From the NCBI GenBank assembly GCA_031276865.1, contig JAISMF010000043.1:1-46628 (forward strand): DNA of 46,628 bases, read 5' to 3'. Source of the stretch: Deltaproteobacteria bacterium. Its GTDB lineage: Bacteria; Desulfobacterota; Desulfarculia; Adiutricales; Adiutricaceae. This document shows, piece after piece, positions 37,135-46,386 of the stretch. The position numbers were made by a program, and so were the translations under genes. Position 1 is the first letter of the stretch. Every line of letters begins with the position of its first letter. Below the pieces are notes generated by a model. The model worked only from the letters and a program-made list of their open reading frames with translations, was not told the DNA's origin and ran no database searches.

Positions 37135-37172
37135 CCCCGCCGGAGGCGGATCCCGCCTCATGTCGGGCGGGG
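37135..37172 (-). terminator. Branched GC hairpin downstream of trkH
   Basis: Outer stem CCCCGCC/GGCGGGG encloses GAGGCGG/CCGCCTC, 14 bases after the trkH stop. No clear U run, so perhaps attenuating rather than terminating. Confidence 0.4.
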
Positions 37173-37185
37173 CCGCGGGGCCCCG

Positions 37186-38637
37186 TCAGCGGCTCCAGAA
37201 TTCCGGAACGAAGATTAAAAGGACGCTGTAAAACTCCAAACGGCCCAAAAGCATGCAGAGGCTTAAAACCCCCTTGGCCGGACCCGGGATGAACCAGTAG
37301 GTGTCGCTGGGGCCCAGGTTTCCCAAGGCGGAGCCCACGTTCCCCATGGAGGCTGCGGCGGCCGAAAGGGAGTCCAGCATGTTGAGGCCGAAGGCGCTTA
37401 ACAAGAGCACGGCCGCGCAGAAGATCACGAAGTACAGAAGGAAGAAGAGCCAGACCCCCTCCAAGACGCTCTCCGGGACGTTTCGTCCGTTCACCCGCAC
37501 GGGAAAGACCCCCCGGGGGTGGATGAGGCGCCGAAAGGCCCGGTGCACGGATTTGAAGAGGATGAGCCAGCGCATGCATTTAAGGCCGCCGCTGGTGGAC
37601 CCCGAGCAGCCGCCGAAGAAGTAGAGGAGAAAAAGGACGCACACCGCGAGCCTGGGCCACTTGGACCAGTCGGTTAAGGAATGCCCCGAGGTGCTCACGA
37701 CGCTCGTCACGTGAAACAGGGCCTGGTAGAGGCTCGTTAAAATCCCGTCGTAGACTCCGGAGAGCCGGAGGGTCGAGGCCACCACCAGGGTGGAGACGGC
37801 GATGAGGGAGAGGAAGAAGACCAGCTCGGGGTTTCGCAGGTAGGCGTGAGGCCGTCCGGAGAAGGCCTGGTAGTGCAGAGCGAAGCTCACCGACCCGATG
37901 GTCATGAAGACCAGGCTCACCAGGGGCACGTAGCTCCCCTGGAAGCGCCCCAGGGAATCGTTCCAGTTGGAAAAGCCGCCGGTGGAGAGGGTGGAGAAGG
38001 TGAGGCAGAGGGAGTCGAAGGGGCTCAGGTCCCCGAAGAGGTAGAGGATGAAGAGGACCAGGGTGAAGGCCAAATAGACGTACCAGAGGATCTTCGCGAT
38101 CTGGGCCACCCGGGGCTTGAGCTTCTCGCTCGACAAAGCGGAGAGCTCGTTTTTCATTAACAGCTGCCCCCCCACCCCCAGGAAGGGGAGCACGGCCACC
38201 ATGAGGACGATTATGCCCATGCCGCCCACGTACTGGGTGAAGGCCCGCCAAAAGAGGAGCCCCTTGGGAAGGGTGGAGAGATCGTTTATGTTGGTGGCGC
38301 CGGTGGACGAGAAGCCGGAGAAGGACTCGAAAATCGAGGACCAGACATCCAGGCGCCCGGAAAACCAGAAGGGGAGCGCGCCAAGGAGGCTGATTAAAAA
38401 CCAGGAGACCGCCACCACGGCGAGCCCGTCCCGCGAACGAAGCTCCTGGGAGCGCCGGACCCAGCCGGAGGCCGCGAGGATAGCCCCGCAGACCAGGGAG
38501 ACGGCGCCGGATTTCACGAAGCACCAGAGGGTGGGATCCCCGTGCCAGGCCAGGAAGGGGACGGGCAAAAGGAAGGCCAGGGAGGTCACGAGCACCACCG
38601 AGCCCGCGAGGTGGAAGATTAAAAGGGGGTTGGCCAT
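37186..38637 (-). CDS. trkH: Potassium uptake channel subunit TrkH
   Basis: 483 residues, inner membrane, about ten transmembrane segments arranged as four pore units. The four selectivity-filter loops are visible: FSSTGATNI (109-117), TLSTGGFSN (216-224), VVSTSGHSL (313-321) and GNVGSALGN (432-440), each with its central Gly. It imports K+ with TrkA as cytoplasmic gate. The ATG directly follows the trkA stop (TAGATG), so the pair is translationally coupled. Confidence 0.96.
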   Translation of the reverse strand: MANPLLIFHLAGSVVLVTSLAFLLPVPFLAWHGDPTLWCFVKSGAVSLVCGAILAASGWVRRSQELRSRDGLAVVAVSWFLISLLGALPFWFSGRLDVWSSIFESFSGFSSTGATNINDLSTLPKGLLFWRAFTQYVGGMGIIVLMVAVLPFLGVGGQLLMKNELSALSSEKLKPRVAQIAKILWYVYLAFTLVLFILYLFGDLSPFDSLCLTFSTLSTGGFSNWNDSLGRFQGSYVPLVSLVFMTIGSVSFALHYQAFSGRPHAYLRNPELVFFLSLIAVSTLVVASTLRLSGVYDGILTSLYQALFHVTSVVSTSGHSLTDWSKWPRLAVCVLFLLYFFGGCSGSTSGGLKCMRWLILFKSVHRAFRRLIHPRGVFPVRVNGRNVPESVLEGVWLFFLLYFVIFCAAVLLLSAFGLNMLDSLSAAAASMGNVGSALGNLGPSDTYWFIPGPAKGVLSLCMLLGRLEFYSVLLIFVPEFWSR

Positions 38638-39993
38638 CTACTTTTCCGCCAGGGCCCTTTCCAAAGGCTCTATGGCCTCGGGGCGGCACACGACGGCCAG
38701 AATGTCCCCGGACTCCACCCGGGTGTCGCCCCGGGGGATGAGGGCCTCGCCTTCCCGCAGCAAGGCGGCGATGATGGCGTCCCGGGGGAGCCGGGCCTCC
38801 TGGATGCGCTTTCCGGCCATTCTGGATCCGCCCGGCACCTCCAGTTCCACGATCTCCGCCTCCTCGTTTCGGAGGGTGGAGACCGAGACTATCAAGCCCT
38901 TCCGGACGTGCTTCAAAATGGCCGAGACCGCCGCCACCCGGGCGGACACCAAAGCGTCGAGGCCGATGGCGGAGACCAACGGCACGTAGCTCACCCGGTT
39001 CACCCTGGTGATGGTGTTCCTGGCCCCCAGCCTGCGGGCCAAAAGACACGAGATCATGTTCTTCTCGTCGTCGGTTCCGAGGGCGATGAAGATGTCGCAC
39101 TCCTCCACGCCCTCGTCTTCCAAGATGGCCTGATCGGTCGCGTCCCCCTTGATCACTATGGTGCTCGTGAGGACCTCGGAGAGCTGGGCGCAGCGCTCCT
39201 CGTTTAGCTCTATGAGCTTCACCACCAGATCCCTCTCCTCCAGGCGCCGGGCCAAAAGGAGGCCCACCTCGCCGCCGCCCATGATGAAGACCACCTTGGG
39301 CTGGGCGTTGTCGAGGTTGAAGAAGCGGCTCAGATCCGCGAGCCGCTCGGGGGTGGAGGCGAGATACAAAAGATCCTTCCCCCGCAAAACCGAGTTCCCG
39401 TTGGGGATCAAAAGCTCGTGGTGGCGGTAGATGGCGGCGATTAAAAGCCTGGTGTCGGAATCCCTGGGGAGGGACTCGGCCAGGCGCCTCCCCACTATGG
39501 GGTGGTGCCGGTCCAGGCGCAGACCCACCAGCTTCAAGCGCCCGCCGGAGACGTCGATGACGTCTCCGGCCCCGGGTATGGCCATGAAGTCCAAAATGGT
39601 GTCCACCACCAAGGCCGTGGGGTCGATGATGTGGTTCACGCCCAGCCCCTCCTGGATCTCCTGGGGACTGAAGCCCTTGTAGACCAGAGAGTCTCTGAGC
39701 CGGGCCAGCCGCAAAACCATGGGGGCCAGCATCTGGACGTAGCGGCAGGCCAGAATGTTGTCGCTGTCGCTGCCGGTGACCGCGATGAAGATCTGGGATT
39801 CCCTGATTCCGGCCTGGAGCAAGACCTCCGGGCGAATGACCGGGCTGGCCACGGTCTTCACGTCCAGATCGTCCGCCACCACGGCGAGGCGGGCCGGATC
39901 CCGGTCGATGAGCACCACGTCTATGCGCTCTTTGGAAAGCTTGTCCGAGATGTTGTAGCCCACCTCGCCCGCTCCGGCCACCACGACTTTCAT
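38638..39993 (-). CDS. trkA: Trk potassium system NAD-binding regulator TrkA
   Basis: 451 residues from ATG 39993 (MKVVVAGAGEVGYNISDKL); the frame is open upstream but that extension is Pro/Gly/Ala-rich shadow sequence. Two RCK modules: Rossmann GAGEVG (8-13) with VLIDRD, then TrkA_C; second Rossmann VFIMGGGEVGLLLARRL with IELNEE, then a second TrkA_C ending VCRPEAIEPLERALAEK. The cytoplasmic ring binds NAD(H)/ATP and gates TrkH. First gene of the trkA-trkH pair. Confidence 0.96.
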   Translation of the reverse strand: MKVVVAGAGEVGYNISDKLSKERIDVVLIDRDPARLAVVADDLDVKTVASPVIRPEVLLQAGIRESQIFIAVTGSDSDNILACRYVQMLAPMVLRLARLRDSLVYKGFSPQEIQEGLGVNHIIDPTALVVDTILDFMAIPGAGDVIDVSGGRLKLVGLRLDRHHPIVGRRLAESLPRDSDTRLLIAAIYRHHELLIPNGNSVLRGKDLLYLASTPERLADLSRFFNLDNAQPKVVFIMGGGEVGLLLARRLEERDLVVKLIELNEERCAQLSEVLTSTIVIKGDATDQAILEDEGVEECDIFIALGTDDEKNMISCLLARRLGARNTITRVNRVSYVPLVSAIGLDALVSARVAAVSAILKHVRKGLIVSVSTLRNEEAEIVELEVPGGSRMAGKRIQEARLPRDAIIAALLREGEALIPRGDTRVESGDILAVVCRPEAIEPLERALAEK

Positions 39994-40354
39994 AAGGCCC
40001 AGCCCCCCTAAAAACGGCGGCGCGCTAAAACCCGCCGGAGCCCCCAAAGGCGGCCCTCCCCAAGCCCCCGGCCCCGCGGGACGCGGAAAAAAGCCGAAAA
40101 ATCGGGATTTTTCCAAAAAATAAAAATCCGCGCCCCTTTTCCGCCGGAGCGGGGAGGCTCCGGCGGAAAGGGGGCGCCGTCCGGCGGAAAGGCGGCTCCC
40201 CCGCGGGCGTCGGGAAACGCCCTCGCCCGCGGAAAAAAGCGGCCGACCCGGTTCCCCATCCGCCCAAACCGCGCGGGGCCGGAAGGCCGTCCGGGGGATG
40301 GCGGGGCGAATGGAGGGCGCGGCCGGGGGGAAAACCCCGGGGCCCCGCCCTCCC
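39994..40354. other. Gap between metG and trkA with a possible metG terminator
   Basis: A perfect 10-bp stem CCGCCGGAGC (40141-40150) and GCTCCGGCGG (40157-40166) lies 190 bases after metG; on the minus strand a T-rich tract follows about 15 bases later (40097-40125). This may end metG transcription, leaving trkA to its own promoter, which I could not place. Confidence 0.4.
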
Positions 40355-42313
40355 CTAGCTCACCGGACTCCCCGGAGGGAGGTCCCGGCTGGGAAGGAGG
40401 AGGGCCAGGGTTCCCTCGCCCGCGGCGCAGAGGACCATGCCCCGGGAGGCGACGCCCATGAGCTTCACCGGGGCCAGGTTGGCCACCACCACGATGTTTT
40501 TGCCGACGATCTCCTCCAACTTGAAGTGCTTCGCGATCCCGGCCACTATCACCCTCTCCCCGTCCCCCAGGCGCACGGTGAGCTTTAAAAGCTTGTCGCT
40601 CTTGGGGACCGGCTCGGCGGAAAGGACCAGGGCGGTGCGCAGGTCCACCTTCTTGAAGTCCGCGAAGGAGAGCTCCCCGGGGGCCCCCTCCCCTTCCGCC
40701 GCCTTTCCCTCCTTTCCGGAAGGGGCCTTCGCGGCCGAGGGCTTACCGGCGCCGTCTCCGGCCCGGGACTCGGGGTCCTCCCGGGGCTCCTCCGCCCGGG
40801 CGAAGAGGGGTCCGCCCGGCTCCATCTTCTTTCCGTGGGAGAGGGCCTCGGAAATTTTCGCCGAATCCAGCGCCATGTCGTCGGGGTCGAGGCGCAGCCG
40901 CCGGTAAATCTCCCTGGCTTTCCCGGGCATCACCGGGTAGACCAGGGCCCCCAGGAGGGCCAGGCCCTTTATGAGCATGCTCATGACCTTCTCCAGCCGG
41001 GGGCGGCTCTCCTCCGAACGGGCCAGAACCCAGGGGGCCTCGGCGTCGATGAGCTTGTTCAAATGGCCCGTGAAGTCCCAGACCCTTTTCAGGGCCTCGG
41101 AGAGGCGCATGTTGAAAAAATCCTCCCGATAGCCGTCGATCAGGGCTTTAAGCGCCCCCTCCCAGTCGGAATCCTCGCCCAGGGCCGCGAGGGCACGGGG
41201 CGGCGCCACTCCGCCCAGGTATTTTCCCAGCATGGTGACCGAACGCTGCCAGAGGTTTCCGAAATCGTTGGCCAGATCCGAGTTGTAGCGCTCCAGGACC
41301 CTTCGCCGGGAAAAGTCGCTGTCCAAGCCGAAGGTCATCTCGCGGATGAGGAAGTAGCGCATGGCGTCGGTTCCGAACTCGTCGCGCAGAGTGAAGATGT
41401 CCACCACGTTCCCCACGCTCTTGCTCATCTTGGACTCGTCCATGCGCCAGTAGCCGTGGACGTTAAGATGGCGGTAGAGGGGCAGACCCGCGGATTTGAG
41501 CATGGTGGGCCAGAAGACGGCGTGGGGCTTCAAAATGTCCTTGGCCACGCAGTGCTCGGCCGCGGGCCAATACTTCCGGAACTTGTCGCCGTCGGGCCAG
41601 CCCAGGGCGGTCACGTAGTTTATGAGGGCGTCGAACCAGACGTAGGTCACGAAGTTTTTATCGAAGGGGATGTCGATGCCCCACTCCAGGCGGCTCTTGG
41701 GGCGGCTGATGCAGAGATCCTCCAAGGGCTCGGAGAGGAAGGACAAGACCTCGTTTCGGTAACGCTCCGGGCGGATGAAGTCGGGATTCCCCTTGATATG
41801 ATCCACCAGCCAATCCTGGTAGTTCCCCATCCTGAAAAAGTAGTTCTTCTCGGATATGTAGGTCGGAGGGGTCTTGTGATCCGGGCACAGTCCGTCCAAG
41901 AGCTCCCTTTCCGCGTAGAACCTCTCGCAGCCCACGCAGTAGAGCCCCCCGTACTCCCCGAAATAGATGTCGCCGTTCCGGTTCACCAGATCCATGAACC
42001 TGGAGACCGCCTCCTTGTGGCGCTCCTGGGTGGTGCGCAGGAAGTCGTCGTATTTGATGTCGAACTTGGGCCAGGCGAACTTGAAGTGCGAGGAGACGTA
42101 GTCCGCGTAGTCCTGGGGGCTCAGACCCTCCTTGGCGGCGGCCAGGGCTATCTTGTCGCCGTGCTCGTCCGTGCCCGTGAGGAAATAGGCGTCGTCCCCG
42201 ACGAGGCGGTGGAAGCGGGTGAGCGTGTCGCAGACAATGGTCGTGTAGGCGTGCCCCAAATGGGGCTTGGCGTTGACGTAATAGATGGGCGTGGTGATGT
42301 AGTACTCGGACAT
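40355..42313 (-). CDS. metG: Methionyl-tRNA synthetase with C-terminal tRNA-binding domain
   Basis: 652 residues from ATG 42313, preceded by GGGAGG; the 61-codon upstream opening is GC-rich shadow. Class I signatures HLGHAY (18-23) and KMSKS (295-299). The zinc knuckle reads CVGC (126-129) with CPDH (143-146), i.e. Cys3His where many relatives have four Cys. The anticodon-binding domain follows (EAPWVLA region). A charged, low-complexity linker (about 500-540) leads to a Trbp111/EMAP-like OB domain (FADFKKVDLRTALVL onward) that dimerises and holds tRNA. Essential for translation. Confidence 0.97.
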   Translation of the reverse strand: MSEYYITTPIYYVNAKPHLGHAYTTIVCDTLTRFHRLVGDDAYFLTGTDEHGDKIALAAAKEGLSPQDYADYVSSHFKFAWPKFDIKYDDFLRTTQERHKEAVSRFMDLVNRNGDIYFGEYGGLYCVGCERFYAERELLDGLCPDHKTPPTYISEKNYFFRMGNYQDWLVDHIKGNPDFIRPERYRNEVLSFLSEPLEDLCISRPKSRLEWGIDIPFDKNFVTYVWFDALINYVTALGWPDGDKFRKYWPAAEHCVAKDILKPHAVFWPTMLKSAGLPLYRHLNVHGYWRMDESKMSKSVGNVVDIFTLRDEFGTDAMRYFLIREMTFGLDSDFSRRRVLERYNSDLANDFGNLWQRSVTMLGKYLGGVAPPRALAALGEDSDWEGALKALIDGYREDFFNMRLSEALKRVWDFTGHLNKLIDAEAPWVLARSEESRPRLEKVMSMLIKGLALLGALVYPVMPGKAREIYRRLRLDPDDMALDSAKISEALSHGKKMEPGGPLFARAEEPREDPESRAGDGAGKPSAAKAPSGKEGKAAEGEGAPGELSFADFKKVDLRTALVLSAEPVPKSDKLLKLTVRLGDGERVIVAGIAKHFKLEEIVGKNIVVVANLAPVKLMGVASRGMVLCAAGEGTLALLLPSRDLPPGSPVS

Positions 42314-43462
42314 TTCCGCCTCCCGGGGGGTCTCGAATTCCCTTAAACTCAGCCAAAGTACCGTATCGCGGGGCCTAAAGTCAACAGAGAGGGGGGGCCG
42401 AAGCGAAAAGGGGCCGAAAGAGGAGGCCGCCCAGGGGGGAGGCCGGCCGTAAACATGGGGCGGCGAACCGTCGAGGGGGGGCGGCGGGAAGTTCAAGGCG
42501 GCCCCAAAGACGGAAACAAGGGAAGTTTCGGACCCCCCGCGGAAACGAAGCTCATCCTCGGTCGAAAAAAACCATAAGGAGCCGTCCGGCCGCCCGTAAC
42601 CTTCAACGCCCCCGAAAAAACCCGACTCCCCTCGGGGGATCGAGGCCTCCCCGGGAAAAACGCGTTCGTCCAGCGAGGCCTCCGGGCGATAAAAAGGCCC
42701 CGCTGAAGCTTGTTTCGGAGGAAACGGATCCCCGCCCAGGGGTTTAGAGCCCCCCGCGGCGTCGGGGCGGGCGCGGCGGAATTTTCAAAAGTTTCGAAAC
42801 GGCTTCCCCGACGAAAAAAAAAACGGAGCGCCTCCCCCTCCCGCCCGCGCTCCCCGGGCGCTCGAAAACGCCGCCGCGGAAGCGAGGCGGAATCCTAAAG
42901 GAGGCGCGCGCCGGAAAAAGGCCGGAGAGGCCGAAGAAAGCGCCCCGTCTTTAAACCCGCTGGCCGAAATCCCGGCGCGGCCCCGAAAGACGTATCGGGA
43001 AGCGCGCCGGAGCGGGCGGGACGCCCCAGGCGGGGCGGGTTTTCCGGAAAAAATCTTAAACCGCCATGAAAGAAAAGGAGCCACGGGAAAAGGGCGAAAG
43101 CGTCGGCTCGGCCGGGGGAGACAAATCACCCTTCCTCGGGGGTTTTTAACGGAAAAGGCGAGCGCGAACGAACATGGCGGAAACGACGACGAGGCCGGAA
43201 GACCCGGCGAAAAAAATTCATTTTTTACGGTGTTTAGACGAAACCGCTGGACGTCGTCCCTTCCATTAGTTTAAAAAGCCTTGAATTAAACTTAATCCGT
43301 CATATTTTCAACCCCGTCCCGGGCCGCGACCCGGAAGCGGCGCAGGGTGAGCCCGCGCGGGGAGGCGGATTTAAAATTCAAGGATCGGGGCGGGAGCAAT
43401 GTCAACCCGGGCGATAAAAGTTAGAAAAATGACGGTCATCGTCCCCTTCCTTGTCGCTGGCC
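42314..43462. other. Non-coding, 1.1 kb, no gene found
   Basis: GC-rich to 43200 then mixed. Open frames are short and without ribosome binding sites or family signals. The metG promoter should lie near its 42314 end; I could not identify it. Confidence 0.5.
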
Positions 43463-43491
43463 GTTTCCAGTATTTAACCGCCGGAGTAATA
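43463..43491 (+). repeat. 29-bp dispersed scar repeat, copy 3
   Basis: GTTTCCAGTATTTAACCGCC then GGAGTAATA, joined directly to the AAA/PD-(D/E)XK fragment. Confidence 0.8.
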
Positions 43492-44128
43492 TTCACTGCG
43501 AAGCGATGTCGAGACTTCTCACTGAAGAAATCCGAGTAGCTTTAGACGATAAAATTAGTAAAATCAAACGGCATGCTGATAAAATCGTTCACATGAGCGA
43601 ATTATTAAAACGGTTTCAATTATTCCGGCGGCGGAATGGCTTCGCGTTTCCTCTTAGAATCAATGAATTCGATTCAAAAACTCACGAAGTTATTAAAAAG
43701 GAGATAGGTTCGCTCCCTTTGTCTTTCGAATAAAAGGACGCGATTTTCTTACTTTTATTGGACGAGTAAAAGACGCGGCGGCGAATGGCGAGACGATACG
43801 ATGAGGCGGTTTATTCACTGTCATTACCAGCCTTTATTCAAAAAGCGGTTAATAGAAACGCTTAAATTAATCGTGAATTCGCGCGAGGGAGCGGTCGATC
43901 TTTTTCGTCGTTTTTAAAGGACGTCGACACCTAAAGCAGAAGTCAAATCATATGGCCAAAAATCTCTTGAAGAGAGCTTGAGAAGGCAGCTGGATTTTTA
44001 GATGCCAGTGGAGAAAAAGAAGCTTGGCTGGTTGTTTTTGACGGGAATAGAAGCGAAAAACGGGATGACGATATTCCTTTGGATGCAGTTCAAGTTGATA
44101 AACATGCTATTCATATCGTTGGTTGTTG
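43492..44128 (+). pseudogene. Fossil C-terminal half of an AAA/PD-(D/E)XK gene
   Basis: From 43506 the frame MSRLLTEEIRVALDDKISKI and LRINEFDSKTHEVIKKE matches residues 364-430 of the intact gene at 27875. After SFE a stop and frameshifts follow, yet the rest is still readable in pieces: LTFIGRVKDA, DEAVYSL, EKEAWLVVFDGN and finally AIHIVGC ending at 44128. The nuclease core is disrupted (region around 43880-43940). DNA identity to the intact copy looks high, so duplication is relatively recent. Confidence 0.88.
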
Positions 44129-44507
44129 AAATCATCTGGCTTATTAGGACGTAATTTATGATCGCTTTCAGTTCCCTGAGGCCTGTAGCGATACAAATTA
44201 TGTTAAAATTTATGAACGCACCCACATATTGATTTTCATTAAGGTGTCGGCCACAACGCCAACTTAGATCGACCCATTACTTGCGAACGCTTTGTTTTAG
44301 AGACATTAATAACAAATTATCGGCGTCTAAAAATTATCCGCCAGGGCGATAAAATCAATTTGGAGCCGGAGAGAAGAAGGCCGCTCCCTGTTGGAAAACC
44401 TTGATCCAAAACGCTCCCCGGGCTCATGGTTTTTTAAGCGCCGGGAAACAACATGGCGTCAAGGCGAGGGTTGGATTCGAAGGGAAATTCGAGGTGGCGC
44501 GTAAAAA
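44129..44507. other. Non-coding between fossil and IS
   Basis: No gene. AAAATTATCCGCCAGGGCGA near 44331 is a distant relative of the scar repeats. Confidence 0.4.
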
Positions 44508-44532
44508 CCCGAATTCCCTGATATCTGTAGAA

Positions 44533-46248
44533 CTACAAAAGTTTATTTGGGTAGGGGCACCCAAATGCATCTAATATTTGTTTATGTTTTGCAGTTAAAA
44601 CTGATACTATTTTATATTCATTATAACTAAAAAGTTTAATTCCATCTAATTCTTTCAATAGAGATTTTATACAATATTTTTTATATAAATTATGCTCTAA
44701 CATAGTCTGATGAATTACAGAAGTAATAATTAATGACAAAAATCCAATAAAATATTTGTTTTCATAACTCAATTCGTTGTGAACTCTAGTACGAGCCTGG
44801 TCAGTTCTATTTTTAAAAATTTCATAAGCCTTTTCGACAACATCTCTTTTGCGATAAATTTTAATGGCTTCTTCAGGATTTTTTATTTCATTACTTAAAA
44901 GAATAAACCAACCCGCTCTGGAAAGCGCGGATTCAAACGCTTGCTGATTTTTAGTGATTATATAACCACTACGCACTTTTTTTGAAGGAGTAAATTTAAG
45001 AAAATAAGAATAATCTTCATCATTGAAATATTTTTTAGGATCTTCAGTGGCTTGAGCGTACATTTTCATGAAATCTTGTAAAATACAATTATGTGTATCT
45101 ATAAATTTTTCAGGATCTATAAAAGTATGAGCATATAAATATTTGCTATTATCCCATCTAATTCTTTTACTTATTCCGTATATGATTTCCGTAGGTGTAT
45201 TAACAGTATGATTTACGTCAAATGAAATATTCTGGTGGTCCATGATTAATTTATTTTTTAAATTCGTTGTAGCCGGCATACCAACAATAAATTTAATTTT
45301 AGGTGAAGAGTTTATCATATAGTTTATATTATTTTTTGAGTAAAAACCCCTGTCCAAAACCAATTTAAAATCTGTATATTTAAGTAGTGCATATCTTTGA
45401 ATAGCACCTACTAACAGAGATACGTCATTTATGCTTCCATGGTAAGTACATGAATAAACTGGAAGTCCAGAATTTTCACCAAATAAAAGACATAAATTAA
45501 TTTGCTTCAATCTTTTGTTATCGTTACTTTGTTTGGGTTTGCCAAACACAGCTTTATCCATAGAAACTGAATAAGTACAGATTGATGTTGTATCAAGTGC
45601 TAAATAGTCATTTTCAGTAACAAGCTCCGACCATTTCTGATAAAATAATAGCCTCTGTGATTCTGTAATTTTTTTAAACAATTCACTGATACGTTGAGAA
45701 GCTACTTCTGATGATTCGCTATATGTTTCATATTCTTCACTAAAAAATCCGCAATACGTTAGAGGATCGGGATCAATTGTATAATATTGTGCTATTGTCA
45801 AAATCTGCTTATAAATTTTTGGAAAACATTCTTCTATAATGTCAAATAATCCAACTTTTTTTACAATATGGTTCAATAAATAACTTGGTCCATAAAATTT
45901 TGATGTAAACTCGGTAACATCATCAATACTAAACAACTTAGAGGTAGTATCGCTATAATTATATTTTTTAGATTCAGTATCTTGGTTACTAACGGGACCT
46001 TTATCATCAAAATTGATAATAATATTCCGTGATGAAGCATAATCTTCCAGAGAAACGTCAATTTCATTCTGATACTTTTCAATCCAAAATGGATATTTAT
46101 CGTTAAATATTGGTTTTCGAGTATCTTCATCAATAACACCTAAACATGTTGCATGTCTTTTAGGAGCGTGACTAACAGGATCTCTAAAGGCAATACCACC
46201 GTATATGTATTCCTTATTTCTAATTTTACTGATATACATGAACGCCAT
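44533..46248 (-). CDS. IS1634-family DDE transposase
   Basis: 571 residues from ATG 46248 with GAGGAG 8 bases upstream. Catalytic residues lie in YLALDTTSICTYS, KLVLDRGFYSKNNI and YRKRDVVEKAYEIFKNR. It shares the whole plan with the transposase at 12889 (for example RIRWDNSKYLYAHTF versus RIVWDSNNKLWAHVF; DAFGCPYPNKLL versus DVFNCPYPVDDF at the end) but is too different to be a recent copy. Uninterrupted frame. The stop codon falls inside the left-end repeat. Confidence 0.92.
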   Translation of the reverse strand: MAFMYISKIRNKEYIYGGIAFRDPVSHAPKRHATCLGVIDEDTRKPIFNDKYPFWIEKYQNEIDVSLEDYASSRNIIINFDDKGPVSNQDTESKKYNYSDTTSKLFSIDDVTEFTSKFYGPSYLLNHIVKKVGLFDIIEECFPKIYKQILTIAQYYTIDPDPLTYCGFFSEEYETYSESSEVASQRISELFKKITESQRLLFYQKWSELVTENDYLALDTTSICTYSVSMDKAVFGKPKQSNDNKRLKQINLCLLFGENSGLPVYSCTYHGSINDVSLLVGAIQRYALLKYTDFKLVLDRGFYSKNNINYMINSSPKIKFIVGMPATTNLKNKLIMDHQNISFDVNHTVNTPTEIIYGISKRIRWDNSKYLYAHTFIDPEKFIDTHNCILQDFMKMYAQATEDPKKYFNDEDYSYFLKFTPSKKVRSGYIITKNQQAFESALSRAGWFILLSNEIKNPEEAIKIYRKRDVVEKAYEIFKNRTDQARTRVHNELSYENKYFIGFLSLIITSVIHQTMLEHNLYKKYCIKSLLKELDGIKLFSYNEYKIVSVLTAKHKQILDAFGCPYPNKLL

Positions 46249-46386
46249 TTGATGAACTCCTCGGTAGTCCTACTATATTAGAACTACCAAACCACCGTAT
46301 ATGTATTCCTTATTTCCAATTTTACTGATATACATGAACGCCATTTGATGAACTCCTCGGTAGTTCTACTATATTAGAACTACCAA
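46195..46386. repeat. 96-bp tandem duplication over the transposase start
   Basis: 46195-46290 and 46291-46386 differ at only a few bases. Each holds ribosome binding site, ATG and the first ~20 transposase codons, plus an inverted repeat GGTAGT(T/C)CT/AGAACTACC. The outer copy's ATG (46344) would give a 23-residue peptide starting MAFMYISKIGNKEYIYGG and stopping at TAG. Confidence 0.9.

Larger units (their letters stand above)
44508..46386 (-). mobile_element. IS1634-family insertion sequence, second copy (different subgroup)
   Basis: Transposase at 44533-46248. The right end shows GGTAGTTCT/AGAACTACC, and the left end keeps GTAGAACTAC (44527-44536) matching part of it; the outermost left bases seem lost or diverged, so the left limit is approximate. 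No target duplication could be recognised. Confidence 0.65.

Noticed and set aside
37580..39100. 506-codon minus-strand frame across trkH/trkA
   Set aside because: Alternative frame of the two real genes, rich in Arg/Pro/Gly with no hydrophobic segments.
40835..42346. 503-codon plus-strand frame opposite metG
   Set aside because: Antisense shadow of a gene with unmistakable synthetase motifs.
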